A stretch of DNA of 64,000 nt from Ascoidea asiatica (Eukaryota > Ascomycota > Saccharomycetes > Ascoideales > Ascoideaceae): the NCBI GenBank assembly GCA_001600695.1, contig BCKQ01000016.1:261320-325319 (forward strand), in the 5' to 3' direction. The notes under the pieces are model-generated. The model did not search any database. It worked only from the letters and a program-made list of their open reading frames with translations, and was not told the DNA's origin. This document shows positions 34,347 to 43,673 of the stretch, one piece after another. The position numbers were made by a program, and so were the translations under genes. Within the stretch, counting starts at the first letter, position 1. Each line of letters opens with the position of its first letter.

Positions 34347-35591
34347 TTAATTTGAATGCCAGTTAATTTCAGGAGCAGAAGTTTCAGGTAATTCAGCTAT
34401 ACATTTATAATTAGTAAAATCATTTTTAACAGATTTATTTGATTTAAAAGATTGACCATCGGTATACATTGGATCAAATTGTCTACCATTTTGTTTTTCA
34501 ACATTAAAATGTTTTTTAACCATATGAGCAACTAAATTTTGATAATGAACAACACCTCTTTCTTTTAAAGGATGTAAGAAACCAGTTGAATAAATACCTT
34601 GATTTAAATTTTTTTGTGTTAAAGTACATAAATTATAATCTTCAATTTCAACTTGTTGTAAAAAATCAACAAATTCATCTTTTTCAATTTTTGGTAAACC
34701 TTTTTTAGTATAAATATCATATTGTAAAATAGTATGAGTTGGAGTTATTGGTAAAACTCTAATTGAATACCAAGCAGGAGAATAACAATTTATACCATTA
34801 GTTGGATATAAATAAACCCATAAACCATCATTTTCACCACCTTTATTTTTTTCTTTTTTAATTTCTTTTGGTTTTTTATCTTGTTTACCCCAACCAAACC
34901 AAGAAGATTCATCATCAGGATCAATTTCAGATTCCATTACAGGAACTTCTTCTTTAACAATTTCAGCATAATGACGACAATAATTATTTTTTGGTACAAC
35001 TTTATAAGTATTCATTTTAAAAGCAACATTTAAACCAGGATGAGCAGTTGGACAATGATAACATTCTTGATAACCATCCATTAAAGTTTTCCAATTAAAT
35101 TTTCCATCTAATTCATAAGACATATAATATTCATAATCTGAAAAATTATATTCATTCATTTCATTTTGTAAACCAGAATAAAAATCATCAAATGGAATTG
35201 GACCTTTAATTGAATTATTAAAATTAATAAAAATTAAACCTTGATCAGTTACAAAAGTATTAATTTTATATAAATTTAATTTATTTTTTGATAAATCATT
35301 TAAAATATCATTAGAATGTTTATGATAAGCTTCAATTTTATTTAAAGAATTTTTAATTAAAAAAAATTGAGTACCCATAATATTAAATAAAAAATATTGA
35401 TTAATGGAAGTAAATTTACAAATATGAGTTAAATATAACCAACCTTTATTAAAAATTGATCTTTTTTCAAGATCAAAAACAGCTTTTGAAGTCCACCAAG
35501 AAGCAGGTAAAGTATGTTCACCAGGTAATAATTTTTCTTCATCTGTATAAGCAGGAGGTTTGGCGACTAAAGGAGCAACAGTTGCAGACAT
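34347..35591 (-). CDS. Ring-hydroxylating/choline-monooxygenase-like protein lacking the Rieske cluster site
   Basis: The protein (414 residues) aligns with alpha subunits of Rieske non-haem iron oxygenases of the choline-monooxygenase type. The entry block SIFNKGWLYLTHICKF and the catalytic block NWKTLMDGYQECYHCPTAHPG are present. The mononuclear iron site looks intact: His179 and His184 with Asp172 nearby, and Asp318 in EIEDYNLCTLTQKNLNQG. By family rule a CxH...CxxH pair should bind [2Fe-2S] after GTQFFLIKN. Here residues 90-106 (HKHSNDILNDLSKNKLN) hold no cysteine, and a segment of roughly 40-45 residues appears to be missing. The frame is continuous with no sign of an intron. It may be a repurposed fold, receive electrons differently, or be inactive. 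Substrate unknown. Confidence 0.85.
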   Translation of the reverse strand: MSATVAPLVAKPPAYTDEEKLLPGEHTLPASWWTSKAVFDLEKRSIFNKGWLYLTHICKFTSINQYFLFNIMGTQFFLIKNSLNKIEAYHKHSNDILNDLSKNKLNLYKINTFVTDQGLIFINFNNSIKGPIPFDDFYSGLQNEMNEYNFSDYEYYMSYELDGKFNWKTLMDGYQECYHCPTAHPGLNVAFKMNTYKVVPKNNYCRHYAEIVKEEVPVMESEIDPDDESSWFGWGKQDKKPKEIKKEKNKGGENDGLWVYLYPTNGINCYSPAWYSIRVLPITPTHTILQYDIYTKKGLPKIEKDEFVDFLQQVEIEDYNLCTLTQKNLNQGIYSTGFLHPLKERGVVHYQNLVAHMVKKHFNVEKQNGRQFDPMYTDGQSFKSNKSVKNDFTNYKCIAELPETSAPEINWHSN

Positions 35592-36624
35592 TTTAATATA
35601 TAGATTAGTTTGGAATAATAATAATAATTTATAGTGATAATTAATAATTAATAATTAATAATTGATAATAATAATAATAATAATATGAAAGAAGTTTAAG
35701 AGAATATTATCTTATTGTGAATTTCGAAACTATTTATATCAATGAAATATTCGAATAAAAAGATTATTTTGTATCTTGATCAAATTCTTAAATTCAATAA
35801 ATTCTAAATTGGATCTTAATTTCATTTTCAATCTCAAATTCTTATCATTATTGAAGTTTCAATCATACATCAGTTGAAGATACTAAGAAATCTGTCAACT
35901 AACACACAAATAAATGAAATTTATTCCATAGTTGTATTGTAATACGATATAAGGATAAGGATTATTTGCTTGCTAAGTTTGTAAGTAGCTTTATAATCAG
36001 CAATGATGTTAAAATAGTTTAATCTAAGTGTACAATGGAATATGTAGATATAGATAGATAGATAGATAGATAGATAGATCAAAGAAGATAGAACAAACCA
36101 GAATTCTAATAACCTAAAATAAACATTCAATTACATGAAATGAGATGCTCAGGGACGAAGAAAGTAAATGGAATAAAGAGGATAATAAAAGTAATGAGGA
36201 TAGCAATGGAGCAATGTGATTTGCCAGAGCAAGAACATGAATAGTATATCAGGAAGACTCGACGAGTTTAAGATAAAGGTTCTTTCTTTCTCTGTGGCAA
36301 AGCATTTTTTAAAGCATTTTTTAAAGCTTCTTTTATCAGCTTCCACTGGGCTTCACCTGCGCTGTTTCTTTGCTCCTGCCGCTTTGGGAAGGAGAAATGG
36401 AGGGATCTCCGTGCTGCTCCGTGCGCGGGGGCTGTTTCCTGCGCGCGGAGGTCCTTGCCACCGAGCGGAATTTCCTGCTGTTGCTGAAGCTGTTGCTGAA
36501 ACTGCTGTTGCTGAAACTGCTGTTGCTGTTGCTGCTGCTCTTGGAGCCAGTTCTGGTGCTTGGGAAATGGAGTGGAGTTCATTTCATTCATTCATTCACT
36601 TGTTTATTCTCTTTTTAATAATCT
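35592..36624. other. Divergent region with GATA repeat and GC-rich island
   Basis: This lies between the oxygenase-like and MoaE genes. It holds AATAAT runs near 35615-35690 and a (GATA) microsatellite at about 36051-36078. A GC-rich island spans about 36330-36560 with CTG/CAG-type repeats (about 36472-36540). A 107-codon minus-strand frame (36268-36591) encodes a Gln-rich peptide through CAG codons. It is reported as a finding, not called as a gene. Confidence 0.5.
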
Positions 36625-37221
36625 ATGATACATCTAGAATTTGATTCATTTTATCTAATCAATCCAATGGCAAAAGAAGAAGTAGAAGTAGAAGTAGAAG
36701 TAGAAAAAGAAAAAGAAAAAGAAAAAGAAAAAGAGGTGACTACCTGGTTTGGTCCAAAAGATGACGAAGATATCATAGTCTCAATCACCAAGAATCCATT
36801 AGATATTTTGATTCCTTATGAATTTGTAAAATCTCCAAAAGCTGGTGCAATAATCTCATTTTCTGGAATCACTAGAGATAATTTTAATTCAAAACATGTA
36901 ACAAAATTATCTTATGAAGCTCATATTTCAATGGCTTTAAAATCAATGTATAAAATTGCAAAAGAAACAAAATTAAAATATTCAAATTTTAAATCTAAAG
37001 ATTTTATACATAAAATTTATATATCTCATAGAATTGGTGAAGTTCCAGTAATGGATGAAAGTATTTTAATTACTTTAAGTAGTTCTCATAGAAATGAAGG
37101 TTGGAATTCAGCAATTTCAATTTTAGAAAAAATTAAAGAAAATGTTGAAATTTGGAAAACTGAATTTTATAATGATGGTACTTCAAATTGGAAACAAAAT
37201 GAAAATTCAATTATTCAATAA
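36625..37221 (+). CDS. cnxH: Molybdopterin synthase catalytic subunit (MoaE/MOCS2B type)
   Basis: This enzyme inserts dithiolene sulphur into precursor Z (cPMP) to make molybdopterin, working with a MoaD-type sulphur carrier. Family blocks are present in order: GAIISFSGITRDN with the conserved Arg, LSYEAHISMALKSM, IYISHRIGEVPVMDES, LSSSHRNEGW, and KIKENVEIWKTEFYNDG. The last block carries the two active-site lysines. The N-terminus has an unusual (VE)n(KE)n run. Translation could start at the Met before AKEEVEV (36667) rather than 36625. Most Saccharomycotina, including S. cerevisiae, lack molybdenum cofactor. The gene therefore suggests a lineage that keeps nitrate reductase or another Mo-enzyme. 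No other Mo-cofactor gene is in the window. Confidence 0.9.
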   Translation: MIHLEFDSFYLINPMAKEEVEVEVEVEKEKEKEKEKEVTTWFGPKDDEDIIVSITKNPLDILIPYEFVKSPKAGAIISFSGITRDNFNSKHVTKLSYEAHISMALKSMYKIAKETKLKYSNFKSKDFIHKIYISHRIGEVPVMDESILITLSSSHRNEGWNSAISILEKIKENVEIWKTEFYNDGTSNWKQNENSIIQ

Positions 37222-37320
37222 TTAATTTAATTAACTATTCTATTATAATCTATTGTATATTTAAAACCTTAGAATTTATTTAATCTATTTACATAATTCA
37301 TTTTATACTTTATTTATTTC

Positions 37321-37375
37321 ACTTTCACTTTCATTTTCATTTTCATTTTCATTTTCATTTTCATTTTCATTTTTT
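37321..37375. repeat. TTTTCA hexamer array at the MRP7 3' end
   Basis: About eight copies of CATTTT/CACTTT lie between the MoaE and MRP7 3' ends and reach the MRP7 stop codon region. Confidence 0.8.
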
Positions 37376-38623
37376 TTTATATAAAAATGCTTCTTTGGTT
37401 CTAATGATTGAATCAACTTTACCAATTTCAGAATTCCAACGTTTAATAGTAACTGTATTTTTAATTTCTTTACCATTACTTTTACTTTTACTTTTAGATT
37501 CTTTATCTACAGGTTCTATAACTGCAATTGTTTCTGGTAAAACACTTTTAAGATATTTTCTTTTAAAACTAACTTGATCTCTTTTTGTTAAAAATGGTTG
37601 AGAAATTAATTCTAAAATTTCATTTTTAATATTTTTTTTAAGAACATTATTAAAACTTAATTCTTTTAATTTTAAAATTATTTCATTTCTTTTAATAGAT
37701 TTTTCTTCATCTGAAATTTTTAAATATAAATTAAATTTTGAATCAAAATCAATTTTATTATCAATTAATTTAATAATTTTATTAATATAATTTTTTTTAA
37801 ATTTTAAAAATTCTTCTTCATTAATTTCTTTTCTAATTAATTTTAAATTAATTTCTGAAATTTGATTAAATGTTGCAAAATCTTGTGATTCATTTAATTT
37901 ATATCCATTTTTAAGAAATCTTGAAATTAATAAAATTCTTTCAATTGAATAATTTATATCTTCTTCATTTTTAATCATTTCTAAATATTCTTCATCTTTT
38001 AGTAATAATTTATTTAATTGAATTTTATATTTATTTCTTGTTTCAATATTTTTTTTTTTTCTATCTTCTAAATTTTTTTCAATTTCATTTTTATTTAAAA
38101 ATTCTTTTCTAGAAATATGCTCTTTTTCTCTTTTAATTTCTTCACTTTCTTCTAATAATATACCTCCAAATCTTCTAATTCTTGGTGACCAATGATTTGT
38201 AGGTAATCTTAAATCTTCTTTTAAAGCGACTCCAATAAATTTTCTTTTTGGATGAAATGGATCAAGATAATAACGTACAAATCCTGGTTCTAATGCAAAT
38301 ATTGTATGATCTTTTCCAATTCCAACATTTTCACCAGGGTAAAATTTTGTACCTCTTTGTCTAATAATTATTTGTCCAATTTTAACTTCTTGACCTTCAA
38401 ATTTCTTGGATCCAAGTCTTCTACCTGCTGAATCTCTCATACTTGTTCTACCACCTGCTGATTTTTTAGCTGATGTACGTACTTGAATTGAATTTAAAAC
38501 ATTATTTTTATTAATTATTTCATAATTTTTTAATGAACTTCTTAATGGACTTAAGGTTTTAAGAACTATTGATGAATTATTTTTAAGAACATTTATAGAA
38601 GTCTTAAGATTAAAAACAGACAT
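37367..38623 (-). CDS. MRP7: Mitochondrial large-subunit ribosomal protein bL27m
   Basis: This is a component of the mitochondrial 54S subunit close to the peptidyl transferase centre. A basic N-terminus fits a mitochondrial presequence. The bL27 domain starts at about residue 48 ([31 protein letters not shown]). It continues through [35 protein letters not shown]. The remaining 270 or so residues are a Lys/Ile-rich helical extension, as in yeast Mrp7. It has 418 residues against 371 in S. cerevisiae, where MRP7 is the immediate neighbour of HRB1. Its promoter is shared with the right ARP6 copy. The ARP6 duplication boundary lies 163 bp upstream of its ATG. Confidence 0.95.
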   Translation of the reverse strand: MSVFNLKTSINVLKNNSSIVLKTLSPLRSSLKNYEIINKNNVLNSIQVRTSAKKSAGGRTSMRDSAGRRLGSKKFEGQEVKIGQIIIRQRGTKFYPGENVGIGKDHTIFALEPGFVRYYLDPFHPKRKFIGVALKEDLRLPTNHWSPRIRRFGGILLEESEEIKREKEHISRKEFLNKNEIEKNLEDRKKKNIETRNKYKIQLNKLLLKDEEYLEMIKNEEDINYSIERILLISRFLKNGYKLNESQDFATFNQISEINLKLIRKEINEEEFLKFKKNYINKIIKLIDNKIDFDSKFNLYLKISDEEKSIKRNEIILKLKELSFNNVLKKNIKNEILELISQPFLTKRDQVSFKRKYLKSVLPETIAVIEPVDKESKSKSKSNGKEIKNTVTIKRWNSEIGKVDSIIRTKEAFLYKKK

Positions 38624-39079
38624 TATTAAAATATTACGTTGATATTATATTCTGATATAAAAGTAATAGAAAATGAAGTAATATATTATTTCAACTACTT
38701 TCTCAAACTGTTTTATTAACTTCTTGGTCGTTATTTGTTCTTTGTTATTTGTTATTTTCTTGAAATGATTTTTTTATGGAAAAATTTATAATTAAAAAAA
38801 GCATTAACTGCACGTGAACTTGTTAAAGAACTGCAACAATACAAACTATTTAAATGTTTATTGAACTTTTAACACCCTTCTCATATAGCACATTTTAGAC
38901 GCCCAAACACTTTTCACTGAATTTGAGTGAATTTAATATTAGCGCTATTCAATCAATAAATCAATAAATAAATAAATCAATAAATTTAACCAGTAATTTG
39001 ATCAATAAAATAATAGAAACTGAGTAATGAAATATATCAATCAATGAATAGTAGTTGGTAAAATATGTCATCCTAAGTC
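38624..39079. promoter_or_regulatory. Divergent MRP7/ARP6 promoter
   Basis: Bases 38624-38786 are unique. Bases 38787-39079 are the duplicated ARP6 promoter, with CACGTG at 38811-38816 and an AATCAATAA-type repeat near 38948-38985. The sharp junction at 38787 shows that the copied unit starts inside this promoter. Confidence 0.75.
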
Positions 39080-40560
39080 ATGTCCAGAACCTTGATCATC
39101 GATAATGGTTCATATGAAATCAAATTAGATTACTTTAAGCATCAGAATCAAATTGAGAAATCTCCAATTCCAAAGATTTTACCAAATACAATTGTTCAAA
39201 CAAAAGATAAAAGACTATTACTAGGTAAGCCAATTGATGATATCAATGATTTTTCAGGATTAACCTTCAAAAGACCATTTGAAAAGAATAATTTAGTGTC
39301 GTGGGAATTGGAAAAATTAATTTGGGATTATTCTTTCAATTCAATTGATTTTGGTTTATTCTTAGATCCTCATGATACGAATTTAATTGTATCTGAGAGT
39401 TTATTCACTTTACCTAAACTTTCAACAAACTTAGATCAAATTGTTTTTGAAGAATATGGATTTAAGAATTATTACAAAGCTCCAGTTTCTTCTTTTATTC
39501 CATTTAATTATAAGAATAATAATCGATTATTACATAACAATACCTGCATTAATACCTACAATAATACAAGTAATAATACTGATTACAATGATTATCAATT
39601 AATCATTGATTCTGGTTTTGATTCAACTTATGTGATTCCAATGATTTATGGTTGTATATTTTGGGAAGGTGTTAAGAAACTAGATATTGCTGGAAGAATT
39701 TTGTCAGGTTATTTAAGAGAATTAATTTCTTTTAGATATTATAATGTTACAGATGAAACAGTTTTGGTAAATAAAATTAAAGAAAATGTTTGTTTTATTT
39801 CAAAGGATTATAATCATTCAATCACAGATAATTCATTATCTGTTGAGTTTGCTTTACCTGATTTTAAATATTCTAATAAAGGATTTTTAATCAATGATGA
39901 ATTATTGAAAGAAAAAAATATAGATAAAAAAGATTTACAAATTTTAAAATTAAAAGATGAAAGGTTCTCAATACCAGAAATTTTATTTGATCCAAATATT
40001 TGTGGTATAAAAAATAGATCTGGTTTAACAAATTTAATTTTTGAATCAATAAATTCCACACCTGAATTAATTAGACCTTTATTAGTTAGTAATATAATTT
40101 TAATTGGAGGAAATTTCAAATTATCTGGTGCAAAAGAAAGAATTTTAAAAGAATTAAATCAAATATTACCAATTGATTGGGAAATACGAGTTGGAATATC
40201 TGAAGATCCTCAAATTTATGGATGGCAAAGTATGAATGAATTATGTAAGAATAAAGATTTAATGAAAAAAGTTTATATAAGTAAAGAAGAATATGATGAA
40301 AAAGGTTCTCAATATTTACAATCAAAATTTGGATTTAAAATATCAACTAAATATCAAGTGAAAGTTTAACTTCAAAGAATTTATTAAGTTATATTTTCTA
40401 CAATTTTAATTTTAATTTTTCTATTGAAAAAAAACAATTAATAAATACCGATTTATCAATGAATAATTTTACAGAATCGAGACTATTATTATTGTTTCCC
40501 TTCAAATAATACATATATTTTAATATGCTATAGAACTAAGAAATAGAAAGGAAATATAAA
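38787..40560 (+). repeat. Right arm of 1.8-kb ARP6 inverted repeat
   Basis: This is the inverted counterpart of 11088-12861. Promoter and coding sequence are nearly identical. The 3' flank is still similar to about 40560, where both copies enter purine-rich GAAATAAGAA-type repeats. Beyond that only distant similarity remains, in the coiled-coil genes. Confidence 0.93.
39080..40369 (+). CDS. ARP6: Actin-related protein 6, copy 2
   Basis: This is the second full-length copy of the SWR1-complex subunit, 429 residues with no ambiguous bases. It has the same motifs as copy 1 and differs at only a handful of residues (Lys in FNYKNNN, Ile in TCINTYNN, and CKNKDLMKKVYISKEE near the end). S. cerevisiae has one ARP6, so an exact two-copy state is unusual. 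Either copy could be the original. This one shares a promoter with MRP7, the other sits next to BUD3. Identical promoters predict similar expression. Confidence 0.96.
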   Translation: MSRTLIIDNGSYEIKLDYFKHQNQIEKSPIPKILPNTIVQTKDKRLLLGKPIDDINDFSGLTFKRPFEKNNLVSWELEKLIWDYSFNSIDFGLFLDPHDTNLIVSESLFTLPKLSTNLDQIVFEEYGFKNYYKAPVSSFIPFNYKNNNRLLHNNTCINTYNNTSNNTDYNDYQLIIDSGFDSTYVIPMIYGCIFWEGVKKLDIAGRILSGYLRELISFRYYNVTDETVLVNKIKENVCFISKDYNHSITDNSLSVEFALPDFKYSNKGFLINDELLKEKNIDKKDLQILKLKDERFSIPEILFDPNICGIKNRSGLTNLIFESINSTPELIRPLLVSNIILIGGNFKLSGAKERILKELNQILPIDWEIRVGISEDPQIYGWQSMNELCKNKDLMKKVYISKEEYDEKGSQYLQSKFGFKISTKYQVKV

Positions 40561-40664
40561 GGAAATAAGAAGAAATAAGAAATAAAAAGAAATAGAAGAA
40601 ATAAGAAGAAATAAGAAATAAGAAGAAATAGAAGAAATAAGAAGAAATAAGGTGAAAAAAAAAA
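40370..40664. other. ARP6/coiled-coil 3' region with purine repeat
   Basis: The first 190 bp belong to the duplicated arm. Bases about 40550-40655 are an imperfect GAAATAAGAA array, which is shorter in the left copy (about 11040-11090). Confidence 0.7.
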
Positions 40665-41399
40665 TTAAAAGAATATATCCACATTAATACCAAGGAATTT
40701 TAAAATGGCATACTGTTTTTGAATTTTGGTTTGATTTTGTTCAATTGGAATTTCATAAAATTCAATTAATGAATTTAATTTTGTTAAAGAATAACCTTGT
40801 AAGGTAGTTATATTTTCTGGAATTAAAGGATTTTCTTGGCTAATTGGTGTAATTTTAGTAGTGAGTTTTCTGATCATGGAGTTTTTTAAGACAACATTAA
40901 TCATTTTAAACTCTTCTTTTAATTCATTTTTTAATTCCAAATTTTTTTGATTAATATGATGTGTTAAGGTGGTTTCCAATATATTGATCTTTTGGTCCAT
41001 TTGATTCATTTGAGTCATTAAGGTTGTTTCCATTTCTTTAATTGAATTTTTTGATTCCCTAAGCAACCTAATTATTTCATCAGAATTATCTGAGAAATTT
41101 TTTTGAAAAGATTTAGAATTTTGTATTTGTTTCTCAAACTTAATGTTATCAATGAAAGCTTTTGCGTCTATTATTTCTTTAGCGTCTGCTTGGAAATAAG
41201 CTAACCCATGAAGATAGTTTTCAGCAGTGTTTATATCCTTTTCTTGTACCTTGCCAATTATATTATTTGGAACCCTAATATTTGCTGTATTTTTAGGATA
41301 TTTTAATTCTACTTCTAAACCTTCAGTTGAAGTAGAATTACTTGAAGAAGTCATCATGTCTGAATCAACATTTTCTGAATTACTAGGTGGAGAATCCAT
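40665..41399 (-). CDS. Uncharacterised coiled-coil protein
   Basis: I do not recognise this 244-residue protein. It starts with a Ser/Asn/Asp-rich stretch (MDSPPSNSENVDSDMM). A moderately polar segment with KYPKNTANIRVPNNIIG and INTAENYLHGLAYFQADAK follows. A heptad-like coiled coil then spans about residues 110-180 (IKEMETTLMTQMNQMDQKIN). It ends with a conserved helical block GYSLTKLNSLIEFYEIP and QKQYAILKFLGIN. A decayed paralogue sits at the same position beside the other ARP6 copy, about 45-50% identical in the C-terminal half. Its tail-to-tail position with ARP6 at both loci suggests that the pair was once copied together. No transposase, protease or zinc-knuckle motif supports a mobile-element origin. 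Confidence 0.7.
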   Translation of the reverse strand: MDSPPSNSENVDSDMMTSSSNSTSTEGLEVELKYPKNTANIRVPNNIIGKVQEKDINTAENYLHGLAYFQADAKEIIDAKAFIDNIKFEKQIQNSKSFQKNFSDNSDEIIRLLRESKNSIKEMETTLMTQMNQMDQKINILETTLTHHINQKNLELKNELKEEFKMINVVLKNSMIRKLTTKITPISQENPLIPENITTLQGYSLTKLNSLIEFYEIPIEQNQTKIQKQYAILKFLGINVDIFF

Positions 41400-42959
41400 G
41401 ATATATTAGTATGATCAAAATAATATGAGAATTAATTGGATAAAAATAATAAGGTGAAAATAATATGATAAAGAATTGGTTAATATAAGATGATGTTAAA
41501 AATAAAAATACAATTTGAATATTCAGATATATCAGGATTTCGAAATATTTGAATACAATTTAATAATAAAAAACATGAAACAAATAAATATAAATATATG
41601 AATATATTATAGCAATGTTGGACTCTATTTGTTGGATTTCCACCACAAGATTCACGGGTGTTTTAGTTAATCAAGGATTAAGAAAGGCAAGCAAATAACT
41701 AAATAAATGAAAACACAAATGAAGATTTGAATTTTTGAGTAAATGAAGAAATAAGTATGGATAGATAAATGGATTGGGAGATACACAAAGCTACATTTAG
41801 ATAGAGAAAGCTGGATATAGAAATAATGACCAGGTAATAATGTTTCTTTTTTAGAACAAGAAAAAGATTTGTCCAGTCGTTTCATAATCTCTAGATCCTG
41901 TTCTGCAAAACAGTTCAAACCTTTGAATTTCAATATTCTCAAAAATCTAAACTTTTATTACCAGATTTTGGGGAATTTCAGGATACTCGAGAAAATGAAA
42001 TTAAAATGGGAATCTTTGGTGACTGCTTGGTTTTAAAAATAGCAATAATAACAATGATACATTGTTCAATATCTTTAAATCAATTAAATCAGATGATTTA
42101 GTAAGCAAAAAGATCTTATTTAAATTTTATTTATTCATGAATTAATTTCGTTATTTATATATTTATTTATTTATGAATTAATTAATTAATTTATTTATTT
42201 ATTTATTTATTAATCCTTCGTAATTTCTATATTGCTATTAGAATTAGAATTAGTATTTTTGTGGTTTGACACCAGTTACTATCACGTGATTAAAATGGTG
42301 TAAAAATTACTGTATGAAACCAGGGTTGGGAGTACAAGGCTAAGTACTTCAAAGTATTTGATTTCAATCAATGAGATGAAACAAATGGTTCTTTTATATC
42401 TAAAAAAAGTAGAGGTTCTTTTATTTCGATGAAAAAAATAAAGTCTCTTAAGGTGAATTATTTCAAATAACTTCAACCATGTTTTTTTTTTTTTTGGAAT
42501 AATCATAGAGTTTTAGTGGTGCTTTAAATATAACAAATAGTTTCTCGGGGACAAAAATATATGTTTCGGAACAAATTAGGTATTCTGCGGATAAAATATA
42601 TAATTTAAATAACCATCAATTTTTTATATTTTATTATATTTTATTATATCTTTGTAAAATACTTAATATATTTTTGTTGGAAATTGATATCCAAAATATT
42701 CATTGAAGTAAATTAATTCAAGTTCATCATTACTAAAAAACACATTATTAATATATTGAGATTGAAATTTTTTGTTGATAGTTTCAGGTAAAATACAATT
42801 TATTTATTTTTTTTTTTTCAAATTAGGAGAATGCAGAATTAAATAGAAAAATAGAAAAATAGAAAAAATAATAAGTAGAATATAAAAAATAAACAAACAT
42901 AGAAATAAAACAATTAACTTTAATTAATTTTAATTAACTTTTTTTACTTAATTGATTGA
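41400..42959. other. 1.6-kb intergenic region
   Basis: No supported gene. The sequence is mostly AT-rich with TTTA repeats near 42150-42215, a CACGTG at 42283-42288 and a poly-T at 42484-42496. Several 70-90 codon open frames on the minus strand lack recognisable features. A TGTTGGA near 41614 resembles an LTR terminus, but no partner end was found. Confidence 0.5.
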
Positions 42960-43169
42960 TTAATCTCTTTTTTCTAGAGGATTATATTGTAAGAATTTTT
43001 CAATTAAATCAACATGAGTTAAAACCATTCTTCTACAACAATATCTTTTTAAACCTAATTTATCTAGAGCTTCTCTTTCTTCCAAATCATCTTCAATATA
43101 TTTAAGATAAAGTTCCCATTTATCACCAACAACTTTACCACATGAAAAACAACGTACAGGTATAATCAT
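42960..43169 (-). CDS. RPB10: RNA polymerase common subunit ABC10-beta
   Basis: This small zinc protein is shared by RNA polymerases I, II and III and is needed for assembly. The 69 residues match Rpb10 over the whole length: [19 protein letters not shown], the [16 protein letters not shown] zinc block and the ending [11 protein letters not shown]. The atypical zinc ligands CxxC and CC are present. Length equals the family norm (70). It is divergent from POB3. Confidence 0.98.
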   Translation of the reverse strand: MIIPVRCFSCGKVVGDKWELYLKYIEDDLEEREALDKLGLKRYCCRRMVLTHVDLIEKFLQYNPLEKRD

Positions 43170-43673
43170 TTTATCAATATTTACAGAAACTGAAGTATTT
43201 AAAAGTAATTATTTTAAAATTATTTCCACATATACCAATATCAGAATTTTAATTCATTTGCATTTATATTATTTTCTGATAAGCGATCATTTATTTTATT
43301 TCAAAGAATTTTAAAATTTTTCAACTGTCAGATTTATAATAACGTAAGCGATTAGATAAGCAGTTCCCCCACTACAAACGCGTAAAGAAATTAAGACTAA
43401 ATAAATATTCAATAATATTCGGCTGCACGTGGAATGATTATTTTATTTTCTTTATTTTGTATTTAGCATTACAGTATGTATTTTAGCTTTACATGAGATT
43501 TTAACGTGAACAAGATAAATAATTACTTAGTCTTTGTTGTGAAAAACTGGAGATGGAAGTAGCAACTGAAATTATCAGATTTTAAAAAACATATTCATTC
43601 ATATTGAAATATTAGTTAGTCAATGGTAGTTTAAAATTTAATAAAATATAATAAAATATATTTATAAAATAGA
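43170..43673. promoter_or_regulatory. Divergent RPB10/POB3 promoter with MCB and E-box
   Basis: ACGCGT at 43378-43383 is a perfect MCB element, the site of the Mbp1-Swi6 G1/S factor. CACGTG lies at 43426-43431. They are 290 and 243 bp upstream of the POB3 ATG. Confidence 0.55.

Noticed and set aside
41610-41660. LTR-like TGTTGGA sequences upstream of the coiled-coil gene
   Set aside because: No matching CCAACA end, target duplication, primer-binding site or retroelement domain was found nearby.
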